The position numbers and the translations under genes were made by a program. Under the pieces are notes generated by a model. That model was given only the letters and a program-made list of their open reading frames with translations, searched no databases and was not told the origin of the DNA. A stretch of DNA of 10,101 nucleotides from Candidatus Aphodoplasma excrementigallinarum. GTDB lineage: Bacteria; Bacillota; Clostridia; UBA1381; UMGS1253. Positions 1 to 6,802 of the stretch are shown here, in pieces. Numbering within the stretch: position 1 is the first letter of the stretch; each line of letters starts with the position of its first letter. The stretch spans positions 1 to 10,101 of the forward strand of contig DVOF01000102.1 of NCBI GenBank assembly GCA_018713805.1. Direction: 5' to 3'.

Positions 1-64
1 CATTTCAATCGCTTGTTTGGAATTTTACAATCCGTTCACAGGGTGCGCTGCAAACGAAAAAAGC

Positions 65-93
65 TTGACAAGCCGCGAAACTTCATATACCAT
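65..93 (+). promoter_or_regulatory. Putative sigma-A promoter of the topoisomerase-prfB operon
   Basis: A perfect -35 hexamer TTGACA (65-70) is followed after 17 bases by TACCAT (88-93), a 4/6 match to the -10 consensus. A perfect TATAAT also occurs at 93-98, but it lies 22 bases from this -35 and has no better partner. Transcription would start near 100, giving an untranslated leader of roughly 50 bases before the ATG at 153. No other good promoter is visible before prfB, so this one may drive all three genes. The assignment rests on sequence match only. Confidence 0.55.
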
Positions 94-102
94 ATAATAT
101 GG
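90..102. promoter_or_regulatory. Palindrome overlapping the -10 region (possible operator)
   Basis: CCATATAATATGG is a perfect 6+1+6 inverted repeat that covers the -10 region of the promoter before the topoisomerase genes. The flanks continue as an imperfect repeat (CATATA at 84-89, TATATG at 106-111). A symmetric site here fits repressor binding, but the AT-rich composition makes chance palindromes likelier. No regulator family is identified. Confidence 0.3.
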
Positions 103-107
103 ATATA

Positions 108-121
108 TATGAATATTCATA
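108..121. promoter_or_regulatory. 14-bp perfect palindrome in the 5' leader
   Basis: TATGAATATTCATA is a perfect 14-base palindrome just downstream of the expected transcription start. It could be an operator or a small RNA hairpin; it does not match the Gram-positive LexA box. It sits 31 bases before the ATG at 153. Function is inferred from position only. Confidence 0.3.
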
Positions 122-139
122 CATAACATACAGCAAATC

Positions 140-145
140 AGGAGA
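140..145 (+). promoter_or_regulatory. Ribosome binding site fixing the parE-like start
   Basis: AGGAGA lies 7 bases before the ATG at 153. The in-frame ATG at 99 overlaps the promoter and has no Shine-Dalgarno sequence, so 153 is the supported start. Confidence 0.8.
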
Positions 146-152
146 ATCATAC

Positions 153-2165
153 ATGGAAGAGAAAAATAAGCGGACAAACAAAGCGGCAAAAACAAAAAAG
201 CAATACGGCAATACGAGCATATCCCAGCTCAAGGGGGCGGACCGCGTGCGGCTGCGCCCGGCGGTCATGTTCGGCTCGGACGGGCTGGAGGGGTGCTGCC
301 ACTCGTTTTTTGAAATCCTCTCCAACGCGATCGACGAGGCGCGCGAGGGCTTTGGCGACCGGATCGAGGTGACGCGCTTTTTGGACAAGTCGGTCGAGGT
401 AGTCGACCACGGGCGCGGCGTGCCGGTCGACTATAACCCAAAAGAGGAACGCTACAATTGGGAGCTGGTGTTTTGCGAGCTGTACGCGGGCGGCAAGTAC
501 AATAACAACGCGGGCGGCAACTACCAGTACAGCCTCGGCCTCAACGGGCTGGGCTGCTGTGCGACGCAGTACGCGAGCGAATATATGGATGTGACGGTGC
601 TCTCCGACGGGTATAAGTACAAGCTGCACTTTGAAAAGGGCGAAAATGTCGGCGGCCTCAGTAAGGAGCCGACGCGTTTTAAGCAGACGGGCACGACGAT
701 CAAGTGGCGGCCCGACCTTGCGGTGTTTACCGATATCGATATCCCGCTCGACTACTTCCAGGAGACGCTCAAAAAGCAGGCGGTCGTAAATCCGGGGCTG
801 AGCTTTACGCTCTATAACGAGACAGCGGACGGCATGGATATGTACGAATACTATTACGAAAACGGCATATCCGACTACGTAAAGGAGCGCGCAGAGGGGA
901 AAAACTTCACCGACATACAGTATATCGAGGCGGAGCGCCGCGGGCGCGACCGCGCGGACCGAGACGAATACAAGGTCAAGATCCAGGCGGCGTTCTGCTT
1001 TTCCAACGAAACGCCCATGCTCGAATACTACCACAATTCGAGCTTTCTCGAGCATGGCGGCTCGCCGGACAAGGCGGTGCGCAGCGCGTTTGTGTCGGCG
1101 ATCGACCAGTATTTGAAGCAGAACGGCAAGTATCAGAAAAACGAGAGCAAGGTCACGTTTGCCGACGTGGCGGACTCCTTGATGTTTGTGTCGAGCACGT
1201 TTTCGACGCAGACAAGCTACGAAAACCAGACGAAGAAGGCCATCAATAATAAATTTATCCAGGAGGCCATGACGGAGTTTCTGCGCGCGCAGCTCAGTGT
1301 GTATTTTATTGAGAACAAAGCCGAGGCGGACAAGATCGCCGAGCAGATGCTCGTGAACAAGCGCAGCCGCGAGAGCGCGGAAAAGGCGCGCGTCAACATC
1401 AAAAAGAAGCTGACGGGCAGCATCGACGTGACGAACCGGATTGCCAAATTCGTCGACTGCCGCACCAAGGATGTGGAGCGGCGCGAGGTGTACATCGTAG
1501 AGGGCGACTCGGCGCTCGGCGCGTGCAAGCAGGGCCGCGACGCGGAATTTCAGGCGATTATCCCGGTACGGGGCAAGATTTTGAACTGCCTGAAGGCGGA
1601 CTACGACAAAATATTTAAAAACGACATCATTACCGACCTGTTAAAGGTGCTCGGCTGCGGCGTAGAAATACAGTCCAAATATAACAAGGATTTTAACTCG
1701 TTTGACCTCGATCTGCTCCGCTGGAGCAAGGTCATCATCTGTACCGACGCAGACGTGGACGGGTTCCAGATCCGGACGCTGATTCTGACGATGATTTACC
1801 GCCTTGTGCCGACGCTGATCGAGGCGGGGAAGGTGTTTATCGCCGAAACGCCGCTGTTTGAGATTACGCACAAGAGCGGGACGTACTTTGCCTACTCGGA
1901 CGCGGAGCTGTCGCAGGTACTGGCGAAGCTGCCGGACACGAAATACAAGATACAGCGCTCAAAGGGTCTGGGCGAAAACGACGCGGACATGATGTGGCTG
2001 ACGACCATGAACCCGGAGACGCGGCGGCTCATCCGGGTGGAGGCCGAGGATGCGGCGCTGACGGAAAAGATGTTCGACCTGCTTTTGGGCGACAACCTGT
2101 CCGGCCGGAAGGATTTTATCGCCGAGTTTGGCGACCAGTACATTGAAATGACGGACGTCAGCTGA
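153..2165 (+). CDS. parE: Type IIA DNA topoisomerase subunit B (ParE/GyrB-like, divergent)
   Basis: This is the ATPase and Toprim subunit of a type IIA topoisomerase; with the A subunit encoded next it should pass one DNA duplex through another using ATP. The predicted protein has 670 residues, typical for ParE/GyrB of Gram-positive bacteria. Visible in order: a GHKL ATPase region with the catalytic Glu and metal-binding Asn (E54, N58 in FEILSNAIDEA), DHGRGVP, an AGGKY segment and a glycine loop LGLNGLG; the transducer with the QTK loop (YENQTKKAINN); then the Toprim domain with EGDSALGACKQGRD (from E450), PVRGKILN and TDADVDGFQIRT (acidic residues D532, D534, D536). Departures from the family consensus are L455 for Gly and A457 for Ser in EGDSAGGS, F538-Q539 where Ser/Ala-His is usual, and LGLNG for GGLHG. 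It belongs to a divergent clade; whether it works as topo IV or a second gyrase cannot be decided here. It is separated from the A-subunit gene by about 30 bases. Confidence 0.88.
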   Translation: MEEKNKRTNKAAKTKKQYGNTSISQLKGADRVRLRPAVMFGSDGLEGCCHSFFEILSNAIDEAREGFGDRIEVTRFLDKSVEVVDHGRGVPVDYNPKEERYNWELVFCELYAGGKYNNNAGGNYQYSLGLNGLGCCATQYASEYMDVTVLSDGYKYKLHFEKGENVGGLSKEPTRFKQTGTTIKWRPDLAVFTDIDIPLDYFQETLKKQAVVNPGLSFTLYNETADGMDMYEYYYENGISDYVKERAEGKNFTDIQYIEAERRGRDRADRDEYKVKIQAAFCFSNETPMLEYYHNSSFLEHGGSPDKAVRSAFVSAIDQYLKQNGKYQKNESKVTFADVADSLMFVSSTFSTQTSYENQTKKAINNKFIQEAMTEFLRAQLSVYFIENKAEADKIAEQMLVNKRSRESAEKARVNIKKKLTGSIDVTNRIAKFVDCRTKDVERREVYIVEGDSALGACKQGRDAEFQAIIPVRGKILNCLKADYDKIFKNDIITDLLKVLGCGVEIQSKYNKDFNSFDLDLLRWSKVIICTDADVDGFQIRTLILTMIYRLVPTLIEAGKVFIAETPLFEITHKSGTYFAYSDAELSQVLAKLPDTKYKIQRSKGLGENDADMMWLTTMNPETRRLIRVEAEDAALTEKMFDLLLGDNLSGRKDFIAEFGDQYIEMTDVS

Positions 2166-2195
2166 TTTGGGCTGCACAGATAAGGAATGAGGGAA

Positions 2196-4385
2196 ATGGA
2201 ACAGAAACAGCATTATGACAGCCAGCCGATTACGCAGACGCTGGAAAAAAACTTTATGCCGTACGCCATGAGCGTCATCATCTCGCGCGCGATTCCGGAA
2301 ATCGACGGGTTCAAGCCGTCGCACCGCAAGCTTTTGTATACGATGTATAAGATGGGGCTGCTCACCGGCGCGCGCACCAAGTCGTCCAACGTGGTCGGGC
2401 AGACGATGAAATTAAACCCGCACGGCGACGCGGCGATCTACGAAACGATGGTGCGCCTGACGCGCAGCTGCGAGTCGCTTTTGCACCCGTTTGTGGACTC
2501 GAAGGGCAACTTCGGCAAGCAGTACTCGCGCGATATGGCGTATGCCGCGCCGCGTTACACGGAGGTCAAGCTCGAGCCGATCTGCAACGACATTTTCGGC
2601 GATATTGACAAGAACACGGTCGACTTTGTAGACAACTACGACGCGACCATGAAGGAGCCGGCGCTTCTGCCGACGGCGTTCCCGAACGTGCTCGTCAACC
2701 CGAACCAGGGCATTGCGGTCGGGATGGCGTCCAACATAGCGAGCTTTAACCTGCGCGAGGTCTGCGACGCGACGGTCGCATATATGAAAAACCCGGAGGC
2801 GGATTTGCTCGCGTTTATCAAAGCGCCGGACTTTTCGACGGGTGCGACGCTTTTGTACAACGAGGAAGAAATGCGCAAAATCGTGGAGACGGGGCGCGGG
2901 AGCTTTAAGCTGCGTTCGGTTTACCAATACGATAAAAAGAACAACTGCATAGAAATCACAGAGATCCCGTATACGACGACCTCGGAGGTCATTATCGACA
3001 AAATCGTCGAGCTGATCAAGGCGGGCAAGGTGCGCGAGATTTCCGACCTGCGCGATGAAACGGACAAAAACGGCCTCAAAATCACGCTTGACTTAAAGCG
3101 CGGGACAGACCCGGACAAGCTGATGACGCGGCTGTTTAAAATGACGACGCTTCAGGATACGTTTTCGTGCAACTTCAATATCCTGATCGACGGGCGGCCG
3201 GTCGTGCTCGGCGTGCGCGGCATCCTGCGGGAGTGGGTGCGCTTCCGTATGGGGTGCGTGAAGCGGCGGCTCGCGTTTGACATTGACAAAAAGTCCGACA
3301 AGCTCCACCTGCTGCGCGGGCTGGAGAAGATATTGCTCGACATCGACAAGGCGGTCAGCATCATCCGCCATACGGAGCTGGAGAGCATGGTTGTGCCGAA
3401 CCTGATGAAGGGCTTTTCCATCGACCAGGTGCAGGCGGAATACATTGCCGACATCCGGCTGCGGAACTTAAACCGCGAATATATCCTGAAGCGGACGCAG
3501 GAGATCGAGAGCCTTGTGCAGGAAATCGACGATTTGAAAAAGACGCTGGAGAGCGAGGCTGCGGTCAAGAAGCTGATTGCAAAGCAGCTTGCCGAGCTGT
3601 CTAAAAAGTACGGCGCGGAGCGGAAGACAAAGGTCGTGGAGGAGGACGAGGTCGAGCATTACAACGAGGAAAGCTTCGTCGAGGACTATGCGCTCACCCT
3701 GTTCTTTACGCGCGACAACTACTTAAAGAAGGTGTCGGCCGCGTCGCTGCGCTCGTCCGGGAGCGGGCACAAGCTCAAAGAGGGCGATGTGATTTTGCAG
3801 GAGGTTGAAACGTCGAACAAGGCGGACTTGCTCCTGTTTTCCGACAAGTGTAACGTGTATAAGTATAAAATCAGCGAGATTGCCGACTCGAAGGTCAGCC
3901 TGATGGGCGAATATCTGCCCAATGTGCTGTCCATGGAGCCGGAGGAGAAGATCATCTATATCCATCCGACCACGGACTATGCGGGCAACTTCCTCTACTG
4001 TTTCGCGAGCGGTAAGATGGCGAAGGTGCCGGTTTCGGCCTATGAGACCAAAACGAACCGCAAGCGGCTGTCGAACGCGTACTACGCCGGCTCGCCGCTG
4101 GTGAAGATTCTGTACCTGGGTACGGAGGAGCACGACTTTGTCGCGTTTTCCAACCTCGGCAAGGCGCTGTTTTTCAACAGTGGGAAAATCCCGCTCAAGA
4201 CGACAAAGACCACGCAGGGCGTGGCGGTCATGATCTCGAAAAAGGGGAGCGTCGTCGCCGACGTCGTGCGCGCAGAGCAGAGCGGCATTGCCGACCTCGA
4301 GTATTATAAAACGAAAAACATCCCCGCAATGGGCAATTTCCTGCGCGAGGAGGACAACCCGAACAAGCAGATGTCGCTTGTTTAG
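2196..4385 (+). CDS. parC: Type IIA DNA topoisomerase subunit A (ParC/GyrA-like, divergent)
   Basis: This is the DNA cleavage and rejoining subunit and partner of the preceding B subunit. The ATG at 2196 is preferred over the in-frame ATG at 2187 because AAGGA (2182-2186) is 9 bases upstream of it; the protein then has 729 residues, close to ParC size. The winged-helix core carries the active-site Arg-Tyr (R120, Y121 in AAPRYTE). The quinolone-pocket segment reads NPHGDAAIYE: Ala79 stands where GyrA/ParC have Ser, Glu83 where there is Asp/Glu, and Asn74 replaces the first His of HPHGD. Lys45 replaces the second Arg of the HRR motif. The sequence then passes through the tower and a coiled coil (about 430-490) to a beta-pinwheel-like C-terminal domain (about 500-725). 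I see no canonical GyrA box (QRRGGKG), which argues for topo IV-like decatenation or relaxation rather than wrapping-driven supercoiling; this is inference. prfB starts 38 bases downstream. Confidence 0.88.
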   Translation: MEQKQHYDSQPITQTLEKNFMPYAMSVIISRAIPEIDGFKPSHRKLLYTMYKMGLLTGARTKSSNVVGQTMKLNPHGDAAIYETMVRLTRSCESLLHPFVDSKGNFGKQYSRDMAYAAPRYTEVKLEPICNDIFGDIDKNTVDFVDNYDATMKEPALLPTAFPNVLVNPNQGIAVGMASNIASFNLREVCDATVAYMKNPEADLLAFIKAPDFSTGATLLYNEEEMRKIVETGRGSFKLRSVYQYDKKNNCIEITEIPYTTTSEVIIDKIVELIKAGKVREISDLRDETDKNGLKITLDLKRGTDPDKLMTRLFKMTTLQDTFSCNFNILIDGRPVVLGVRGILREWVRFRMGCVKRRLAFDIDKKSDKLHLLRGLEKILLDIDKAVSIIRHTELESMVVPNLMKGFSIDQVQAEYIADIRLRNLNREYILKRTQEIESLVQEIDDLKKTLESEAAVKKLIAKQLAELSKKYGAERKTKVVEEDEVEHYNEESFVEDYALTLFFTRDNYLKKVSAASLRSSGSGHKLKEGDVILQEVETSNKADLLLFSDKCNVYKYKISEIADSKVSLMGEYLPNVLSMEPEEKIIYIHPTTDYAGNFLYCFASGKMAKVPVSAYETKTNRKRLSNAYYAGSPLVKILYLGTEEHDFVAFSNLGKALFFNSGKIPLKTTKTTQGVAVMISKKGSVVADVVRAEQSGIADLEYYKTKNIPAMGNFLREEDNPNKQMSLV

Positions 4386-4407
4386 GATACAGAAAATTAT
4401 TATAGAT

Positions 4408-4413
4408 AAAGGA
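4408..4413 (+). promoter_or_regulatory. Ribosome binding site of prfB
   Basis: AAAGGA lies 10 bases before the GTG at 4424. It supports translation beginning in the short zero frame that feeds the programmed frameshift, not at the internal ATG at 4590. Confidence 0.7.
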
Positions 4414-4423
4414 TGTGTGGATT

Positions 4424-5546
4424 GTGGTAGAGTATGAAGAATACCGGCTCGGGCTCGACGCGCTGAGCGACAAAATCATGGATTTGAGGGATTCACTTTG
4501 ACATTGCAGGCGCGCTGAAGGAAGCGTCGGAGCTGGAGAAGCAGACGCTTGCGCCCGACTTTTACTCCGATACGGAGAACTCCCAGAAGGTGATGCAGAA
4601 GATCAAGCAGCTCAAGGACAAGGCGGAGCGGTACGACAAGCTCGTGAGCGAGTGGGAGGATGCGAAAACGCTCGTCGCGCTCGCTATCGAAGAAGACGAC
4701 GACACGCTGCTTGGCGAAATCAAGCACGACTACGAGCATGTGAAGGAAACGCTCGACAACATGACGCTGGAAACGCTTTTAACGGGCAAGTACGACAAGT
4801 GCAACGCGATCATGACGTTCCACGCGGGCGCGGGCGGCACGGAGGCGCAGGACTGGGCGCAGATGCTGATGCGCATGTACCAGATGTGGGCGGCGAAGCG
4901 CGGCTTTGGCTGTGAAACGCTCGACATTCTCGACGGCGAGGAAGCGGGCATCAAAAGCGCGACGATCCTCATTTCCGGCCTTAACGCATATGGGTACGCA
5001 AAGGCGGAAAAGGGTGTACACCGCCTCGTGCGGATATCGCCGTTTGACGCTTCCGGGCGGCGGCACACGTCGTTTGCGTCGGTCGAGGTCATGCCGGAAA
5101 TTGAAGACGATATCGAAATCAAGATCAATCCCGACGATTTGCGCGTGGACACGTACCGGGCCAGCGGCGCAGGCGGCCAGCATATCAACAAGACGGACTC
5201 GGCGATCCGGATTACGCATATTCCGACCGGGGTGGTCGTTTCGTGCCAGACGGAGCGCTCCCAACATAAAAACCGCGAAACCGCGATGAAGATGCTGCGC
5301 TCGAAGCTTGCTGAAATCGCGGAGCAGCAGCACAAGGAAAAAATCGAGGATATCAAGGGCGTGCAGAAGGAGATCGCATGGGGGAGCCAGATCCGTTCCT
5401 ATGTGTTCCACCCGTACAATATGGTAAAAGACCATCGTACGGGCTACGAGGTGGGCAATATCGGCGCGGTCATGGACGGCGACCTCGACGGCTTTATCAA
5501 TGCGTACCTGCGCGCGGCGAGCCTTGGCCAGCTGAACCTGAAGTAA
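4424..5546 (+). CDS. prfB: Peptide chain release factor 2 (programmed +1 frameshift)
   Basis: RF2 recognises UAA and UGA in the ribosomal A site and triggers hydrolysis of peptidyl-tRNA. Translation starts at GTG 4424 and reads 25 codons to CTT (4496-4498); the next zero-frame codon is UGA (4499-4501). A +1 slip skips T4499 and continues from GAC 4500 to the TAA at 5544-5546, giving about 373 residues. With this joining the diagnostic motifs fall at the same numbers as in E. coli RF2: SPF, which reads the stop codon, at 205-207, and GGQ, which enters the peptidyl transferase centre, at 250-252. That agreement strongly supports the reconstruction. Residue 246 is Ala, the more active form as opposed to the Thr of E. 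coli K-12. The N-terminal part is the usual helical domain 1. The gene is probably cotranscribed with the topoisomerase genes. A caller that ignores recoding would start wrongly at the ATG at 4590 and lose about 55 residues. Confidence 0.95.
4486..4502 (+). promoter_or_regulatory. prfB autoregulatory +1 recoding site
   Basis: The site has the Shine-Dalgarno-like GAGGGA (4486-4491), the slippery codon CTT (4496-4498) and the in-frame stop TGA followed by C (4499-4502). The CTT TGA C core is identical to the E. coli prfB site. In known systems low RF2 makes the ribosome pause at UGA and slip +1, so RF2 tunes its own synthesis. The usual RGYL codons with AGGGGG are replaced by AGG GAT TCA CTT (RDSL), so the stimulatory G-run is shorter, though AGG keeps its codon position. 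Confidence 0.92.
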
Positions 5547-5555
5547 GGTTGGCTA

Positions 5556-5583
5556 TTGACAAAATTTTTCTATCGTATATAAT
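5556..5583 (+). promoter_or_regulatory. Consensus sigma-A promoter of mreB
   Basis: TTGACA (5556-5561) and TATAAT (5578-5583) both match consensus perfectly, with a 16-base spacer. Transcription would start near 5590, about 86 bases before the mreB GTG. It lies directly after the prfB stop, so mreB-fabZ form a separate transcription unit from the upstream operon. Confidence 0.75.
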
Positions 5584-5594
5584 AAAAATGACAT

Positions 5595-5635
5595 CTGCCT
5601 GCTTTCCTGCTTTGTTACAAGCGGGCAGTTTTGTT
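5595..5635 (+). terminator. Terminator-like hairpin in the mreB leader
   Basis: CTGCCTGCTT (5595-5604) pairs with AAGCGGGCAG (5619-5628) as a 10-bp stem with one G-T pair and a 14-base loop, followed by TTTTGTT. This is the form of an intrinsic terminator. It may end prfB transcripts, but it also lies downstream of the mreB promoter, so it could attenuate mreB. A tandem 8-base repeat (CCTGCTTT at 5598 and 5606) lets the second copy pair with 5619-5625 instead, giving an exclusive 7-bp alternative. Confidence 0.6.
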
Positions 5636-5660
5636 CCGGTTCATAAAGGAGAAAACCGTT

Positions 5661-5668
5661 AGGGAGGG
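5661..5668 (+). promoter_or_regulatory. Ribosome binding site deciding the mreB start
   Basis: AGGGAGGG lies 7 bases before GTG 5676. An upstream in-frame TTG at 5631 lies in the T-tract of the hairpin without a Shine-Dalgarno sequence, and the ATG at 5709 would remove the N-terminal helix. Confidence 0.75.
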
Positions 5669-5675
5669 CAGGATT

Positions 5676-6767
5676 GTGGCACTGAAGATTTTTGAAAAAA
5701 TCAGGGACATGTTTGATGCGTCGCAGGACGTGGGGATTGACCTCGGGACTGCGTCGGTGCTGGTTCATGTGAAGGATAAGGGGATTGTTCTGTGCGAGCC
5801 GTCTGTCGTTGCAATCGACAAGGAGACGGGCAAGCCGTACGCCGTCGGCGCGGAGGCGCAGAAGATGCTTGGCCGTACGCCGGGCAACATCGTAGCAATC
5901 CGTCCCATGCGCGACGGCGTGATATCGGACTATTCGACGACGGAAATGATGCTTAAGTACTTTATCCGCCGTGTGACGAAGAACCGCCTGTTCAAGCCGC
6001 GTATCATGATTTGTGTGCCGAGCGGCGTGACGGAGGTGGAGGAGCGCGCTGTCATTGACGCGGCCATGCAGGCCGGCGGCCGGCAGGTGTACCTTATTGA
6101 GGAGCCGATTGCGGCGGCCATTGGCGCGGGGATTGACATTGGCAAGGCGTGCGGCCGCATGGTGGTCGACATCGGCGGCGGCACGAGCGACATTGCCGTA
6201 ATCTCGCTCGGCGGCATTGTGGTCAGCAACTCGATCAAGGTGGCTGGCGACAAGTTCGACGATGCGATCATCAAATACATACGGAAAAAGTATAACGCCG
6301 TAATCGGCGACCGGACGGCGGAGGAGATGAAGAAGCAGATCGGCAGCGTCTATCCGCTGGAGCAGGAGGAAACCATGGAAATCCGCGGCCGTTCGCTCGT
6401 GACCGGCCTGCCGCAGAGCATCGAAGTTTCGTCCCAGGAGCTGCGCGAGGCGGTGGAAGAGGTCGCGGCGCAGATCGTGGATGCAGTGCACTCCGTTTTG
6501 GAGCGGACGCCGCCGGAGCTGGTTGGCGATATTTCCGAATATGGCATTATTATGACGGGCGGCGGCGCGATGATCAAGGGGCTTGACAAGCTTTTGATGG
6601 AAAAGACCGGGATCAACGTCTATCTGGCGGAGGACCCGCTCTCGTGCGTGGTAAAGGGTACGGGCGCGTCGCTCGACAACCTGCATGTGCTGCGCGATAA
6701 GTCGTCCTATATGTACGATATGGAGGCGCGCCGTCACGAGCAGCAGGAGACGGCGGGCAAGGCATAA
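5676..6767 (+). CDS. mreB: Rod shape-determining protein MreB/Mbl family
   Basis: This bacterial actin polymerises on ATP at the inner face of the membrane and directs the elongasome that builds lateral cell wall. The start is GTG 5676, giving 363 residues. The N-terminus ALKIFEKIRDMF looks like an amphipathic helix, comparable to the membrane-binding N-terminus of other MreB proteins. Actin-fold motifs follow: GIDLGTASVLV (phosphate 1), the MreB-typical stretch GRTPGNIVAIRPMRDGVISDY, VVDIGGGTSDIAVISLGG (phosphate 2, about 163-179), and IIMTGGGAMIKGL (adenosine site). The short charged tail after about residue 345 is longer than in Mbl (about 333 residues). The VLVHVK motif and the fabZ neighbour recall B. 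subtilis mbl, so it may be the Mbl-type paralogue; mreC and mreD are not adjacent. It has its own strong promoter, and fabZ follows after 35 bases. Confidence 0.93.
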   Translation: MALKIFEKIRDMFDASQDVGIDLGTASVLVHVKDKGIVLCEPSVVAIDKETGKPYAVGAEAQKMLGRTPGNIVAIRPMRDGVISDYSTTEMMLKYFIRRVTKNRLFKPRIMICVPSGVTEVEERAVIDAAMQAGGRQVYLIEEPIAAAIGAGIDIGKACGRMVVDIGGGTSDIAVISLGGIVVSNSIKVAGDKFDDAIIKYIRKKYNAVIGDRTAEEMKKQIGSVYPLEQEETMEIRGRSLVTGLPQSIEVSSQELREAVEEVAAQIVDAVHSVLERTPPELVGDISEYGIIMTGGGAMIKGLDKLLMEKTGINVYLAEDPLSCVVKGTGASLDNLHVLRDKSSYMYDMEARRHEQQETAGKA

Positions 6768-6802
6768 GAAAGCCTATGAAATGATAATCAGGAGGAAACG
6801 AA

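Noticed and set aside
1..64. Possible end of an upstream gene or divergent promoter with an ATG on the minus strand at 3-1
   Set aside because: Short open frames and a weak TTGCAG/TAAAAT-like pair can be read, but there is no clear ribosome binding site, terminator or protein motif in so short a stretch.
147..1055. Long open frame on the minus strand opposite the B-subunit gene
   Set aside because: Its translation is Arg/Val/Leu-rich with no recognisable domain, as expected for the antisense of a GC-rich gene; the plus strand has unmistakable GHKL and Toprim motifs.
4386..4423. Possible terminator or promoter between the A-subunit gene and prfB
   Set aside because: The 38 bases are AT-rich with no stem or hexamer pair; only the prfB ribosome binding site is supported.
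4499..4501. In-frame TGA making prfB look like a pseudogene
   Set aside because: It is the expected stop of the RF2 recoding site (CTT TGA C), and the +1 frame restores a full-length RF2 with motifs at canonical positions.
5588..5662. 24-codon ATG-to-TAG frame in the mreB leader, considered as a leader peptide for attenuation
   Set aside because: Its ATG coincides with the predicted transcription start and has no ribosome binding site; no run of regulatory codons is present.
5553..6737. 394-residue open frame on the minus strand opposite mreB
   Set aside because: It spans the whole mreB gene and its leader antisense, is low-complexity in Arg/His/Ala, and has no motif; it is a compositional shadow.
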